A program made the translations under genes and the position numbers. Source: Aedes albopictus (lineage: Eukaryota > Arthropoda > Insecta > Diptera > Culicidae). From it: a stretch of DNA of 64,000 nucleotides. Each line of letters starts with the position of its first letter. The stretch's first letter is position 1. Positions 10,757-21,317 of this stretch are shown here, one piece after another. Under the pieces are notes generated by a model. That model was not told where the DNA came from and made no database searches. It worked only from the letters and a program-made list of their open reading frames with translations. The stretch lies in assembly GCF_035046485.1 (NCBI RefSeq), contig NC_085138.1:294916256-294980255 (forward strand), given 5' to 3'.

Positions 10757-11128
10757 TACACGGAGAAACTGAAAAACTCAAAATTAGGTACTTTTAAACT
10801 CAATTTTGAGTTCTTTTTCATCTTCCTTTTCATGCGCTCTTTCTGTTGTTGTCAGAGAGTGAAGAGAGAAACAGCCCAACTTTTGCAGTTCCGTGCGTCA
10901 AGCCAAAACTGAGTTTCTAGCACAGTACTCAAATTTGAGTGAATACAACCTAGTCAAAATTTCGGTTGAGTGGAAAAAACTTAAAATTAGGTATTTTTTT
11001 CACATGGAAGCAAGCGGGAACAACCCAACAAAAACATCGATTCCATCAACTCAAAATTGGCTTGACGCACGCAACCCCGAAGTTGGGTGGAAAGAACTCA
11101 CTTTTGGGTAGTTTCGTCTCTCCGTGTA
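10757..11128. mobile_element. TA-flanked TIR element, CACGGAGA ends
   Basis: Inverted termini CACGGAGAAACTGAAAAACT and the complement of ...TTTCGTCTCTCCGTG, each flanked by TA (10757-10758 and 11127-11128). The interior carries repeated 'ACTCAAAATT' and 'GGTACTTTT' motifs and no gene. The frames at 10893-11169 are incidental. Confidence 0.65.
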
Positions 11129-11215
11129 GGCGTTATCTGATAGATTGTCACTGTGCTGTGAAAGCTTGAAGGAATTGAAACGTAGAGACCTTCTGCATAC
11201 GGCAGCATCTATTTA

Positions 11216-11352
11216 CTATGTAACGCCAAAATCTAGATTTTTCAACCCCCCTCTCCCTTCCGTAACGCTTTTTTGTATAAAAATCCTAAAATTTTTGTAT
11301 GGGCCGTAACGCTCTGCGGTTTCCCCCCTCACTCTAGAGCGTTACGTAATTA
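11216..11352. mobile_element. Short TIR element, GTAACGC ends
   Basis: ATGTAACGCCAAAATCTAGA at the left pairs with ...CTCTAGAGCGTTACGTAAT at the right. About 135 bp. The interior is pyrimidine-rich. Family not identified. Confidence 0.45.
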
Positions 11353-11467
11353 ATGGAAGGCGCCTTAGAATCAGAAGCAGTAGCCATTAGATCAGCCAAG
11401 CCCGTTTTAGTTTCAAAAGTATTATAGCTTTAGTTGACAAACATTAGACCATCACGGTTTCCGTTAC

Positions 11468-11778
11468 AAAAAATGTTGTCAAAAAAAAACTAGTATCGCT
11501 AAGTCACCCACAAAATGAAAGCCAAGGGTGCCCTCTTTCATTTGAGGTTAAGAGCGAAATGTTCTATCGGGAGTCTAGAACAATTTTTATTTTTTTCGTG
11601 ATTTCTAGAACAAATTTCCGAAAATACCCATTTTTTGGGTACTTTTTACCCAAAATTTGTATGGGAAAATGAGCCCCGATAGAACATTTTGCTTTTAGCA
11701 CCATATGAAAGCATAGACCCTTAGTTTTCATTTGATGAGTGACTTAGGGGTACTGGTTTTTTTTCTTATAACATTTAT
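11468..11778. mobile_element. MITE with ~100-bp inverted repeats
   Basis: The left arm (AAGTCACCCACAAAATGAAA ... AAATGTTCTATCGGGAG) and the complement of the right arm (AAGTCACTCATCAAATGAAA ... AAATGTTCTATCGGGGC) pair over most of their length. The centre is AT-rich. Ends are approximate. Confidence 0.6.
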
Positions 11779-11893
11779 CTACCATAGACACCGTGGCATA
11801 TGAATAAAACTGAGTAATTACTCTTTACTCAGATCTCTGTGAAGATTCACAGAGATTCGCTCCACGACTTCAGATAAATTTGGTAAAGAGGAT

Positions 11894-12094
11894 CTACTCA
11901 ACTTTATTGTACTTCTTCAGAATCGTTACTTTTTTCGCATGGAACGACTCCATTACGATGTAACAACCAGACATATTACCCCGAAGCCGCCAATTTATCA
12001 CCTCAAGGATTTTCTCTTGATATAGCCTCTTCACGAATGGCGAGGGTGGATAGGTAGGTGCCGTTGCCGCAGGGAATGTCAACAGCATCAGCAA
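11894..12094 (-). other. 66-codon frame, unidentified
   Basis: The frame starts MLMLLTFPAATAP, a hydrophobic start that could resemble a signal peptide, and ends at a TAG at 11894. Just upstream on the minus strand is a pyrimidine-rich stretch ending CTTTTAG, which resembles a 3' splice site. I cannot match it to a family and it may be chance. Listed because it lies in one of the few non-repeat, higher-GC patches. Confidence 0.15.
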
Positions 12095-13160
12095 CAGCCT
12101 TAGCGGGTGCTAAAAGTCGGTGGGAAAACAAATAGCGACTGTATACACGGTCGCCGCTCGCACTACTAGTCGAGTGCCTACGGAAGACCGCCCACCCATG
12201 CTGCCACGTCCAGAATCAGATATTGACACAATAGATTTTTCCGTCGTTTTCTCTTCCGTTGTCGCCGAGCCGAACCGGGTGTTGTCTTTCGCCACGGTTA
12301 CGCTCAGTGGGCGGAACGCTTCCGCAAAGAATGCCACAGCTGATGGCACCGCCGAAAGGGTGCAGACATTGCTTTATTTCGGGAAGGTGTTTAACCCGAC
12401 GGGAAATAGGATATTGATCGAAAAGCGCTCGTTGCCTCCCCTGCTCCCGGTCTGGTTTCGGTCGGTGTTTGTTCTTCCGTGCTTTCTTTGCTGACTGACG
12501 GAAGGGAATTTTTCATCGATATAATCTCCCGCTGGCTCCATCAGGGATCAGAGGCTGGAGCGAAAAACCTTGAACGGGCGAGATCCCGGAATGATTGAGG
12601 AGCTGAATACCACTGATTGAAATGGGATGATGGATGACCCTCTACAAAGGGTACTCCGGAAGGATTCTGGTCACGGGAAGAATGATGCAAATAATGTTCG
12701 GAATAGAGATTTTATTGAACGATGATTGGAGTGGAGTTCCGCTTCAAAACTAATGTTCCGAAACGTTTTTTTCTCTGACCTTTCATCTCAAATGCGTTGA
12801 AATGATTTCAAATGTTGAGCTCTATAGTAACACATTTGTCAAATCGACTGTTTCTTGAGGAGCATATGAATTATGACTTCGACAATAAGGCTAGATATAG
12901 TGCTCGCTCAACATTTTAAAAGGATCAGTAGAATAGGGATGGCGGCATTGGCGTAGCTAGAATTTTTTTCTGGAGTGGACCCAGGGAGAGTCTGACTTGA
13001 GATGACTTTTGAGCGACATGGTCATCCGATATGTGAATATGCAAATCTGCATTGCAGTCTGCATTGCAATCTGCATTGCAGTTTTGAGGAATCAAAATGA
13101 CTGTTTTAGATTTCTTCCTAGTTCTGTAAACTATATGACTATGAACAATTGCTCCACGAT
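12095..13160. other. Non-repeat patch, no supported gene
   Basis: 12110-12494 is GC-rich and open on both strands (124 codons plus, 79 codons minus), so the openness reflects composition as much as coding. 12500-13045 shows nothing. A 12-bp unit TCTGCATTGCAR occurs three times in tandem at 13046-13081. Confidence 0.4.
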
Positions 13161-13301
13161 TTTTTATTCCTGAGATTTATTTAATAATGTATCTAGGGAT
13201 TCCACCAGACATTTCTTTGGGGATTTGTTCTGGGATATCTTCCGGGGGTCCTCCAGTGATCCACCGCTTTTTATTATATCTGTATGAACGAGATTTTTTA
13301 G
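13160..13301 (+). repeat. Degenerate GGATTCCWCCAG-type units
   Basis: Decayed GGAATTCC-type units lead into the SINE at 13302. Confidence 0.5.
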
Positions 13302-13399
13302 TCCTGGGCTAGTTGATCTCGGGAACCACGCTTTATTTCCCTTCCCAAGGAATAACTCACATTTTGTGAATTTGTCGGAAGTGGAATTCGATCCCAGGA
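13302..13399 (-). mobile_element. SINE family S1, 3' fragment
   Basis: The minus strand reads CCTGGGATCGAATTCCACTT, CGACAAATTCACAAAATGTG and ...CCCGAGATCAACTAGCCCAG, the same order as the copies at 15037 and 24343. The tRNA-like A box is missing. Confidence 0.5.
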
Positions 13400-14837
13400 A
13401 TTTCTTCATAGATCCTTTAAGGTACTTCTGCAGGTATTCCTTCAGAAATTTTTTCAAGGATTACTCCAATAATTCCACTAGAGATTACTCAAATAATTCC
13501 ATCTGGAATTATTCGAAGTATTTCTGCAGGAATATTTTCCAGAAATTCTGTCAGAAAATTTTACTAGAGATTATTCAAAAATTAATTCAGGAATTGCTTA
13601 AAAAATTTGTACAAAAAAAACCTTTTAGGAGGCCATCTAATTGTTCCTTCAAAAATGCGTCTTGAAATTTCAGCAGACATGGATTTCTCCAAATTTTTAT
13701 CCAGGGATTCCTACAGAAATTCTACCTGGAATTTGCTAAGGAAACTCTCCTGTGTTTCCTTAAGGGATTCCTCATGTTATTGCTTCCGGAGTTTCTTCTG
13801 TGATTCTTTCAGGACCAACTTCGGAGATTATTTTAAAAATGCCTCCAAGCACTCTTCTTGGGATTCCTTTAGGAATTTCTCCTGGAATTCTGTCAGAAAC
13901 TTCTTCTGGAACTGTTTACAGATTCCCTTAGGAATTCCTCTTGCCATTGCTTCCGAGATTCTTCCTGTGGTTTCTTCAGGAAATCCTCCAGGGATTCTTG
14001 GGTTCCTCTACGTATTTTTTAAGGACTCTTTCAGGATTTTCTCAAGAATTTCCGCGATTTCACCAAGAAATTCCTCAAGGGATCCCTCCAGAAATTTCAT
14101 CAGGGATTGATCCAGAATTCCTCCACGAATTCCTTCTAGAATCAGTCTAAAGATTCCGCTCAAGGGGGCTTTTCCCTCTCTCTAAATTTAAAATTAAAAA
14201 TAAATAATAATAATAATAATAGTCTAAAAAATCCTACATAGATGAGTCCAAGAATCCATCTAAACATTCCGCTAGAAATTCCTCTAGGAATTCCTTTAGA
14301 GATTCCTCCAGGTATTCCTCCCTAGAGCTACCTCAAGAAATTTCCTATAGAGATTCCACCAGAGATTCCTCCAGGAATTCTTTTAGGGATTCCTCTAGGG
14401 ATTCTTCCTGGAAGTTCTCCAGTGATTCTTTAAGAAATCCTCCAGAAATTCCTCCAGAGATTTCTCTACGGATTCCTCCAGGGATTACTCCAAAAGTTTT
14501 TCTGAAGATTTCTCAAGGAATTTCTCTAGAGATTCCTCCAGGAATTCTTACAGGCATGTCTCGTGGAATTACTCCAGGGTTTTCTCCAGCAATTCTTACA
14601 GGAATTTCCCCACGGATTCCTTCAAATACAACTTCAAGAATTGCTTCAGTAATTCCTCCAACAATTTTTCCAGGGATTCCTCCGGGAATTCTTCCAGGGT
14701 TTCCTCAAGGAATTTCTATTCCGGAGATTCCTCCAAAGATAACTCCAGAAATAAGTCCAGGAATTGATAACTCCTGGAATTCCTCCAGAAATCCCTCTGG
14801 GAATTCCTCCAGATATTTCTTTATTTGTATTTCTTGA
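13400..14837 (+). repeat. Degenerate GGAATTCCTCCA array
   Basis: Plus-strand polarity (pyrimidine linkers). Units of the type RGGAATTCCTCCA are substituted at roughly one position in four. It is interrupted by an (AAT)n tract at 14200-14221 with flanking AT-rich DNA. The frames here (13366-13665, 13607-14110, 14556-14837) are repeat artefacts. Confidence 0.8.
14200..14221. repeat. (AAT)n microsatellite
   Basis: About seven AAT/AAAT units inside the degenerate array. Confidence 0.85.
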
Positions 14838-15036
14838 ACTGGAGCAAATTCAACAATTACCCGCCACTATACAAAATCATATATATATTTTTCTACTTCA
14901 CTGTATGTAGAAACAAAACTCCATTTAAGTTTCAAAAGTAAAAAGTTAGCTTGAGTTTGATTGATCGCCCGTAGATGCCACTCCAGTATCGCCAGACCAG
15001 CTTCACTCACACAAAGAACCAATGAGATATCTGTCG

Positions 15037-15165
15037 GGCGTGGAGTGGAACTGGTGTGAAGATTAAAATACATGGCTCTCCCGCCGAGGACCTGGGATTG
15101 AATCCCTTTTCCGATGAACTCGCAAAATATGAGTTCTTCCTGCGTGGGTCCCGAGATGAAGTAAG
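15037..15165 (+). mobile_element. SINE family S1, tRNA-derived
   Basis: GGCGTGGAGTGGAACTGGTG, then GTGAAGATTAAAATACATGG (A-box position), GAGGACCTGGGATTGAATCC (B box close to GGTTCGAATCC), CGATGAACTCGCAAAATATG and CTGCGTGGGTCCCGAGATGA. Its 3' end runs directly into the large array at 15166. Confidence 0.65.
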
Positions 15166-16556
15166 GGAATTAATTATGGAATTCCTCCGGAAATTCCTCA
15201 TGGAATTCCTCCGGAAATTCCTCATGAAATTCCTCCGGGAATTCCTCTTGGAATTCCTCATGGAATTCCTCCAGAAATTCCTCATGGAATTCCTCCGGGA
15301 ATTCCTCATGGAATTCCTCCGGGAATTCCTCATGGAATTCCTCCGGGAATTCCTCATGGAATTCCTCCGGGAATTCCTCATGGAATTCCTCCGGGAATTC
15401 CTCATGAAATTCCTCCGGGAATCCCTCCTGGAATTCCTTCGGGAATTCCTCCTGGAATTCCTTCGGGAATTCCTCCTGGAATTCCTTCGGGAATTCCTCC
15501 TGGAATTCCTTCGGGAATTCCTCCTGGAATTCCTTCGGGAATTCCTCCTGGAATTCCTTCGGGAATTCCTCCTGGAATTCCTTCGGGAATTCCTCCTGGA
15601 ATTCCTTCGGGAATTCCTCCTGGAGTTCCTTCGGGAATTCCTCCTGGAATTCCTTCGGGAATTCCTCCTGGAATTCCTTCGGGAATTCCTCCTGGAATTC
15701 CTTCGGGGATTCCTCCTGGAATTCCTTCGGGAATTCCTCCTGGAATTCCTTCGGGAATTCCTCCTGGAATTCCTTCGGGAATTCCTCCTGGAATTCCTTC
15801 GGGAATTCCTCCTGGAATTCCTTCGGGAATTCCTCCTGGAATTCCTTCGGGAATTCCTCCTGGAATTCCTTCGGGAATTCCTCCTGGAATTCCTTCGGGA
15901 ATTCCTCCTGGAGTTCCTTCGGGAATTCCTCCTGGAATTCCTTCGGGAATTCCTCCTGGAATTCCTTCGGGAATTCCTCCTGGAATTCCTTCGGGAATTC
16001 CTCCTGGAATTCCTTCGGGGATTCCTCCTGGAATTCCTTCGGGAATTCCTCCTGGAATTCCTTCGGAAATTCCTCCTGGAATTCCTTCGGGAATTCCTCC
16101 TGGAATTCCTTCGGGAATTCCTCCTGGAATTCCTTCGGGAATTCCTCCTGGAATTCCTTCGGGAATTCCTCCTGGAATTCCTTCGGGAATTCCTCCTGGA
16201 ATTCCTTCGGGAATTCCTCCTGGAATTCCTTCGGGAATTCCTCCTGGAATTCCTTCGGGAATTCCTCCTGGAATTCCTTCGGGAATTCCTCCTGGAATTC
16301 CTTCGGGAATTCCTCCTGGAATTCCTTCGGGAATTCCTCCTGGAATTCCTTCGGGAATTCCTCCTGGAATTCCTCCAGGAATTCCTCCTTGAATTCCTCC
16401 TGGAATTCCTCCGGGATTTCCTCCTGAAATTCCTCCGGGAATTCCTCCTGGAATTCCTCCTGGAATTCCTCCTGGAATACCTCCGGGAATTCTTCCGGGA
16501 ATTCCTTCTGGAATTCCTCCAGGAATTCCTCCTGGAATTCCTCCAGGAATTCCTCC
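15166..16556 (+). repeat. Large homogeneous GGAATTCC array with 24-bp higher-order units
   Basis: Three blocks. 15175-15420: 24-bp units of the type GGAATTCCTCATGGAATTCC + TCCG. 15425-16370: about 40 nearly identical 24-bp units of the type GGAATTCCTCCTGGAATTCC + TTCG. 16370-16556: plain 12-bp units. Rare variants in the middle block recur at fixed spacing: GGAGTTCC at 15625 and 15913 (288 bp, 12 units), and GGGGATT at 15708 and 16020 (312 bp, 13 units). This points to block duplication plus one-unit slippage. Frames of 609, 511 and 469 codons exist on both strands only because 12 bp is four codons and the unit lacks stops. Confidence 0.95.
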
Positions 16557-16603
16557 AGACACTTGAGTTGTGTACGAAAAAATGTTGTTGAGGTTCTTCG
16601 TTC
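16557..16603 (+). repeat. ~46-bp non-satellite segment inside the array (direct copy of 17012-17058)
   Basis: Starts GACACTTGAGTTGTGTACG and ends GAGGTTCTTCGTT. It is nearly identical to 17012-17058 and is embedded between two GGAATTCC blocks. Confidence 0.85.
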
Positions 16604-16758
16604 CTCCGAGAATTCCTCCTGGAATTCCTAAGGGAATTCCTCCTGGAATTCCTAAGGGAATTCCTCCTGGAATGCCTCCGGGAATTCCTCCTGGAATGCT
16701 TTCGGGAATTCCTAAGGGAATTCCTCCTGGAATGCTTCCGGGAATTCCTGTTTGAATT
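16604..16758 (+). repeat. GGAATTCC array, right-hand block
   Basis: About 13 units, with variants GGAATTCCTAAG and GGAATGCCTCCG not seen in the main block. Confidence 0.85.
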
Positions 16759-17877
16759 CCTCCGGGACAGAGTTGATGTACACGTGCTGTAGTCCCATGT
16801 ACGGGAGCCACATTGCAAGCGAGCTCCCAGGAGCACTGTACATTTTGAGACTGAAAGTCGTGCGCCTCATTTTTCTCAAGATGTGTCTCATGAGCTTCGT
16901 CTCATGCGCTGATTAAATTAGAAAATTTCACGACAAAAACTTCCTAAATGAACGAGTATTGAAACCTTAACCTTTGCATTGAGAGTCCCTAGTGGTATCG
17001 CATAGGCCAACCAGACACTTGAGTTGTGTACGGAAAAATGTTGTTGAGGTTCTTCGTTACCAAGAAGATGTTTTTCACCTTAGATACCAACAGCTCACGC
17101 AGCGCATGAGACGAGCTCCCCGGGAGCTATGTGCCTACCCAAGAAACAATTTTTGCTTTAAGAAATGTTTCTCAAAGCAACGTTATTAAACTGGAAGTCG
17201 TATTATATTTGAATAATTTTAAAATGAAACTGTTCTTCAACTCTTGTTCGCCCAAAAATGAGAATTTATTCAACGTCAACCGTTCTATAAGCACGATGAA
17301 ATGAAAGTTTATCCAATGATCGTACATCGGTTGTGAAACTCTTGTTCAACGTTAGAACCATCAGCAATTTACACAAACATCATAAACTTTACTTCAACGT
17401 TTATTAAACAATGTTGTATGACGCTATTTGTTTAATAATTTAAGAATGGTTTTTGAAACCGTTATTAACCGTTATTGTGCACTAGCAGCATAGCGCATAA
17501 TAACAAGCTTTCTTCGATATTTATTCCACCATAATACAATCAAAACATGCTGGAGCCGTGATAAAACTTACGAAATTTATTTCTATTTATAGATATGATT
17601 TTATAATTGCTACAAAAACGATTCTTAAACGTTTCTTCAACATCATGTTACATCATGTAACAATAAAATGAGAAAATGATTTAACTTTCAACATTTCTGC
17701 ATTTGTGTCTGGAATAGCTCTCTCTGATTATGTACCCCCAACATCTTTATTTTATTACATTTTATGGGACAAATCACATCAATGGAAAGACTCGAACTCT
17801 GGATCTTTGGGTTCACACTCGTCTGCATCCGCTCTGCTTCAATCCGAATTACATGAATCGGCAGATTTAAAGCAGTA
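16759..17877. other. Array flank and AT-rich unassigned DNA
   Basis: 16759-17100 contains the outside copy of the 46-bp segment (17012-17058) and repeated GAGCTCCCAGGAGC-like palindromes. 17100-17700 is AT-rich with nothing recognised. At 17785-17845 the minus strand has a weak tRNA-like pair (AGAGCGGATGCAGA ... AGTTCGAGTC) that could be an old SINE head. Confidence 0.35.
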
Positions 17878-18433
17878 TACAGGGTGTTAGGTTCCTGAGT
17901 GCAAACTTTTTAAAGGGTGATAGAGGACCATAAATGCAGAAAAAAATTGTTCTACGCATATGGTCAAATCTCAACCGTTACGTAGTTATTGAACTTCCCA
18001 TGTTTTTGACTCTCATTGCCTCAACTGGTTAAAACTTGAAAATGGTCAAACTTATCGCAGTTTTTTTACCCTTATCCGAAAGATTATTGAATTGTCTATC
18101 AAATGGCAACTTTGAATCGATTGGTTGAGTTAACTAACTATGTTTTCTAGAACAAATAGCTCAAAAGTAGTGTGTTTTAATTTGTTTTTGTCAATTATCT
18201 TTGAAACATGCGTAATATATTAAAATTCTTTCTTTGACAAAGTTGTGGCCCCTGTTCCACTCTACAATTCGTTCTTTGACATCAAACTTCTATCTCTTAT
18301 CGTTTTGTTTCAATTTCGACTTCAACATTGCATTTCAGATCATAAATTTGCAACTGTCATTGAAAGCACTTTTTAGCGCATTGTGCCGCACATTTAAATC
18401 AAAATTGCAAGAAAACGATAAGAGCTAGAAGTA
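17878..18433. mobile_element. Element with TACAGGGTGTTAGG left end and terminal hairpin
   Basis: The left end TACAGGGTGTTAGGTTCCTG follows low-complexity DNA. A 60-bp-arm hairpin at 18286-18432 (CTTCTATCTCTTATCGTTTT pairing with AAAACGATAAGAGCTAGAAG) marks the other side. No matching terminal repeat was found, so class and right boundary are uncertain. Confidence 0.35.
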
Positions 18434-19640
18434 TATTCAATTCCTAAGTCGAATATATTACTGTACATATGCTGCTTAAACATTGCTTACATATTTTATT
18501 CAACTAATTGCCTTCATAAACATTGAAGTTGATCAATGTTTGAATAATTGTAACCGCAACGTTTAATCATAAGGCATGCATGCTAATTAGTTTGTTTGTT
18601 TACAACGTGTCAGTAATTCACGGTGTTGTGTTGTAAGATTGGTGACTCTTCGAACTTTTTTTCATTTAAACGCGCAAACAAGTGAACTTATTTGTTTTAT
18701 TTTCACCGGTCCTGTTTTGTGTCGAGAGGAAAATGTGCAACGATTGTGTATATCTCCAATCAGCTGGAAATATGAACATTAGGAAGCTGAGCCCGGTTTG
18801 ACCGGTGCCACCTTGGTGGGTAATCTACCTCGTCAATACCAAAGAGAGGAGCCGCCCAGGATTCACTGCAGTTGCATTTTCTGGTGTTTTTGTTGCCGAT
18901 GCTGCTGTCGTTGGAGCGTAGTGTAAAAGGTGAGTCAAAATGTTTTTAAAAGTGTGAAGAGTGTGATATTTAGAGCTGCTGCATGAAGTTTTTTTGGTCT
19001 TCAAGCTTGTAGCCGCGGTTGCTCTTTTTAGGCTCCTAATCAGCAATCGTGTTTACAAAAAGGGGCATGGCGAACAACGATAATTAAGTGACACAGTACC
19101 ACTGCTAATCAACATTGCTTGAATAAAAGTGTAACATTTGTATTAAAGAAACATGGTAATGTCTTGTTGTTAAGCTATATCAGTGTAGTTGAATAAAATG
19201 ATCAAGCAAAAGTTGTTAAACTTTAAATAGGCTACTTGTTCCACTGAAGATCTGATGTGGAATAACGGCATCTAATACGGTTGGAAGCAGCTTGTATTCT
19301 ATCATTATTAGAGCACTATTGGACTGATGATGGCAATATTTAAGCAACTGTTTTTAAACTTTTATACCATTGGTTATTCAATAAGCAGAAATATGTTTAA
19401 CTAACGTGCAGTTTCCACTGCATGAAACATTTATTCGCCATTTTGTTCAACATAAACTCTTGTACAACTGTCGGCGCCTTTGTAGCACATTTAATCAACT
19501 GACATGCTTATTAATGATTTTGAATTGTTACTTGGGTAGCTCGCACCCACCAGATTTTCGTGAGCCTCCTAGCAGCGCAGCACACTGCGATTTCGAAGAG
19601 CTGGGAGACAATTTGGTAGGAGGCTCGCTGTCACATTTAT
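18434..19640. other. Non-repeat DNA, possible untranslated exon at about 18680-18929
   Basis: AT-rich except for a GC-richer patch at 18700-18930 that ends in AAG|GTGAGT (18927-18935), a perfect 5' splice-site consensus. No long frame runs through the patch. The remainder shows nothing, apart from a short hairpin around 19560-19630 (GAGCCTCCTA/TAGGAGGCTC). Confidence 0.2.
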
Positions 19641-19659
19641 GTACACATGAGCAATGGGA

Positions 19660-21000
19660 AACTCTGCTCCGGGAATTCCTCCTGGAATCCCTCCTGGAAT
19701 CCCTCCGGGAATTCCTCCTGGAATTCCTCCTGGAATTCCTCCTGGAATTCCTCCTGGAATTCCTCTTGGAATTCCTCCACGGAATTATTATATGGATTCA
19801 TCCAGAAATTCCACCAGGAGTTCCCCTAAAGATTCTTCCAGAGATTCCTCCAGAAATAACTCCGATGATTCCTCCAGTATTTCATCCAAATATTGCTTCA
19901 AGAATTGCTCCTGAAATTCCCCATGAAATTCTCTAGGAACCTCTATATGAATATCTTCAGAAATTTATCCAGGGATTTCTCTCAGAATTCTTCTAGAGAT
20001 TCCATCAGAACTTTATTCTGGGATTCCACCAGGAATTCTTCCAGGGATGATCCCTCGGAAATACCTCAAAAATTCCCCTAGGAATTTCCCCAGGGACTTA
20101 TCCAGAAGTTCCTCCAGGCATTCCTCCTTAAATTCCGCCAGAAATTGCTTCAGGGATTCCTTCAAAAATTCCTCCAGGGGTTTTTCCAAGAATTCCCCAG
20201 GGATTCTTCCAAGAACTTCACCAGAAATTTCTTTAAGAATTCCTCCCGAAATTTCTTAGGAGATTTTTTCAGATATATCTTCAGGGATTTTTCCTAGAAT
20301 TTCTCTAGGGAATCCTCCAGGAATTTATCTAGAGATTCCTGGGATTCACCCAAGAATTTTTCCAGAATTACATGAAAATTTTTTGATTTGATTGATTGAT
20401 TTGTCTTTATTTAAGAGACTTTCATCCCTTGGCTCAAGATTTTTTGAATTATTTGAAGCGATTTTTATTACAATACTTTAAGGTAATTTTAGAAGGAAAC
20501 AGAAATCAGGAAATTTTTTAAGAAGTTATCCTGGAAATATTTAACAATTATCTCCGAGAAATCTTCAGGTAGTTCATCCACAGATTTATTTCTGCAACGG
20601 AGTTTCTTCAGAAATTCGCCCAGCATGTTTAAAAACGCTTACATGCTGTAAGCGCTTTAAGGATTGTTTTTAGGAACTCAACAAGAGAAGACTCTTTTGG
20701 AATTTTCACAGGGTTTCCTCCCGAAATTTATTTAGAAAATGCACAACGAATTCACAAATTTGTTCAGAAATTGCTTCAGGTGAATTCTAGGATTTTTCCG
20801 AAAAAACTCCAAAAGTAATTCTTCAAGAATTTCTCCAGGGATTTTGGTCACGCGAGGATTAGTCATGAGAGATTTCGAGATTCTTCAGAAATTCTTATAA
20901 GGACACTTCAAAGTTTTCCTCCAGTAATAGTTTCAAGTCTTTACGAGAATACCTTCAGTAATTCTTCCAAGGATTCTTCCGGGAATACATCAATTGAAAT
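19660..21000 (+). repeat. GGAATTCCTCC array decaying to the right
   Basis: A homogeneous core at 19668-19785, then progressively mutated units to about 20380, and only scattered GGAATTCTTCC-like words to about 21000. At 20385-20450 there is a TTTGTCTTTATTTAAGAGAC motif that looks like the tail of a separate small element. Confidence 0.8.
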
Positions 21001-21155
21001 TTGTGTAAGATTATGGTTTTGGATGAATATATGTAGTATAGGAGTTTTCAAAGAAATTCTGACAGTCGTAAGTCGTAAGAGTTCGTAATTTCCAAAAGAG
21101 TTCCGCTATGATTTGTTGTGATATTTTTATAGATATCAACCAAAAAAATACTCTA

Positions 21156-21317
21156 GGGGTATTCACTAAACAGATTAAATAACTGCGTAAGCCATGGTTT
21201 GGTTATCTGTTTATCGCAATGTTTCATGAAATTGCGAATGAAATAATCAAAGATTGCCTTAGTGATTGCGACGTTTAATCAGTTTAATCAGTTTACGCTG
21301 TTTAGCGAAACCCCTTT
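21156..21317. mobile_element. MITE with AGGGGTWTYRCTAAACAG ends
   Basis: The left end AGGGGTATTCACTAAACAG pairs with the complement of CTGTTTAGCGAAACCCCT. 162 bp. No clear target duplication. Confidence 0.6.

Noticed and set aside
15166..16758. Regularly spaced repeats considered as a CRISPR-like array
   Set aside because: There are no unique spacers. It is a head-to-tail minisatellite in a eukaryotic genome.
9806..16758. GGAATTCC resembles a synthetic EcoRI cloning linker, so contamination was considered
   Set aside because: Decayed versions with many substitutions occur across the window, in both polarities, and are interrupted by transposons, so it is native DNA.
15007..16836. Very long open frames (609 codons minus, 511 plus, 469 minus) that read as RRNS, EFLL or GIPE repeats
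   Set aside because: A 12/24-bp repeat without stops is open in several frames on both strands. No unique domain or start context exists.
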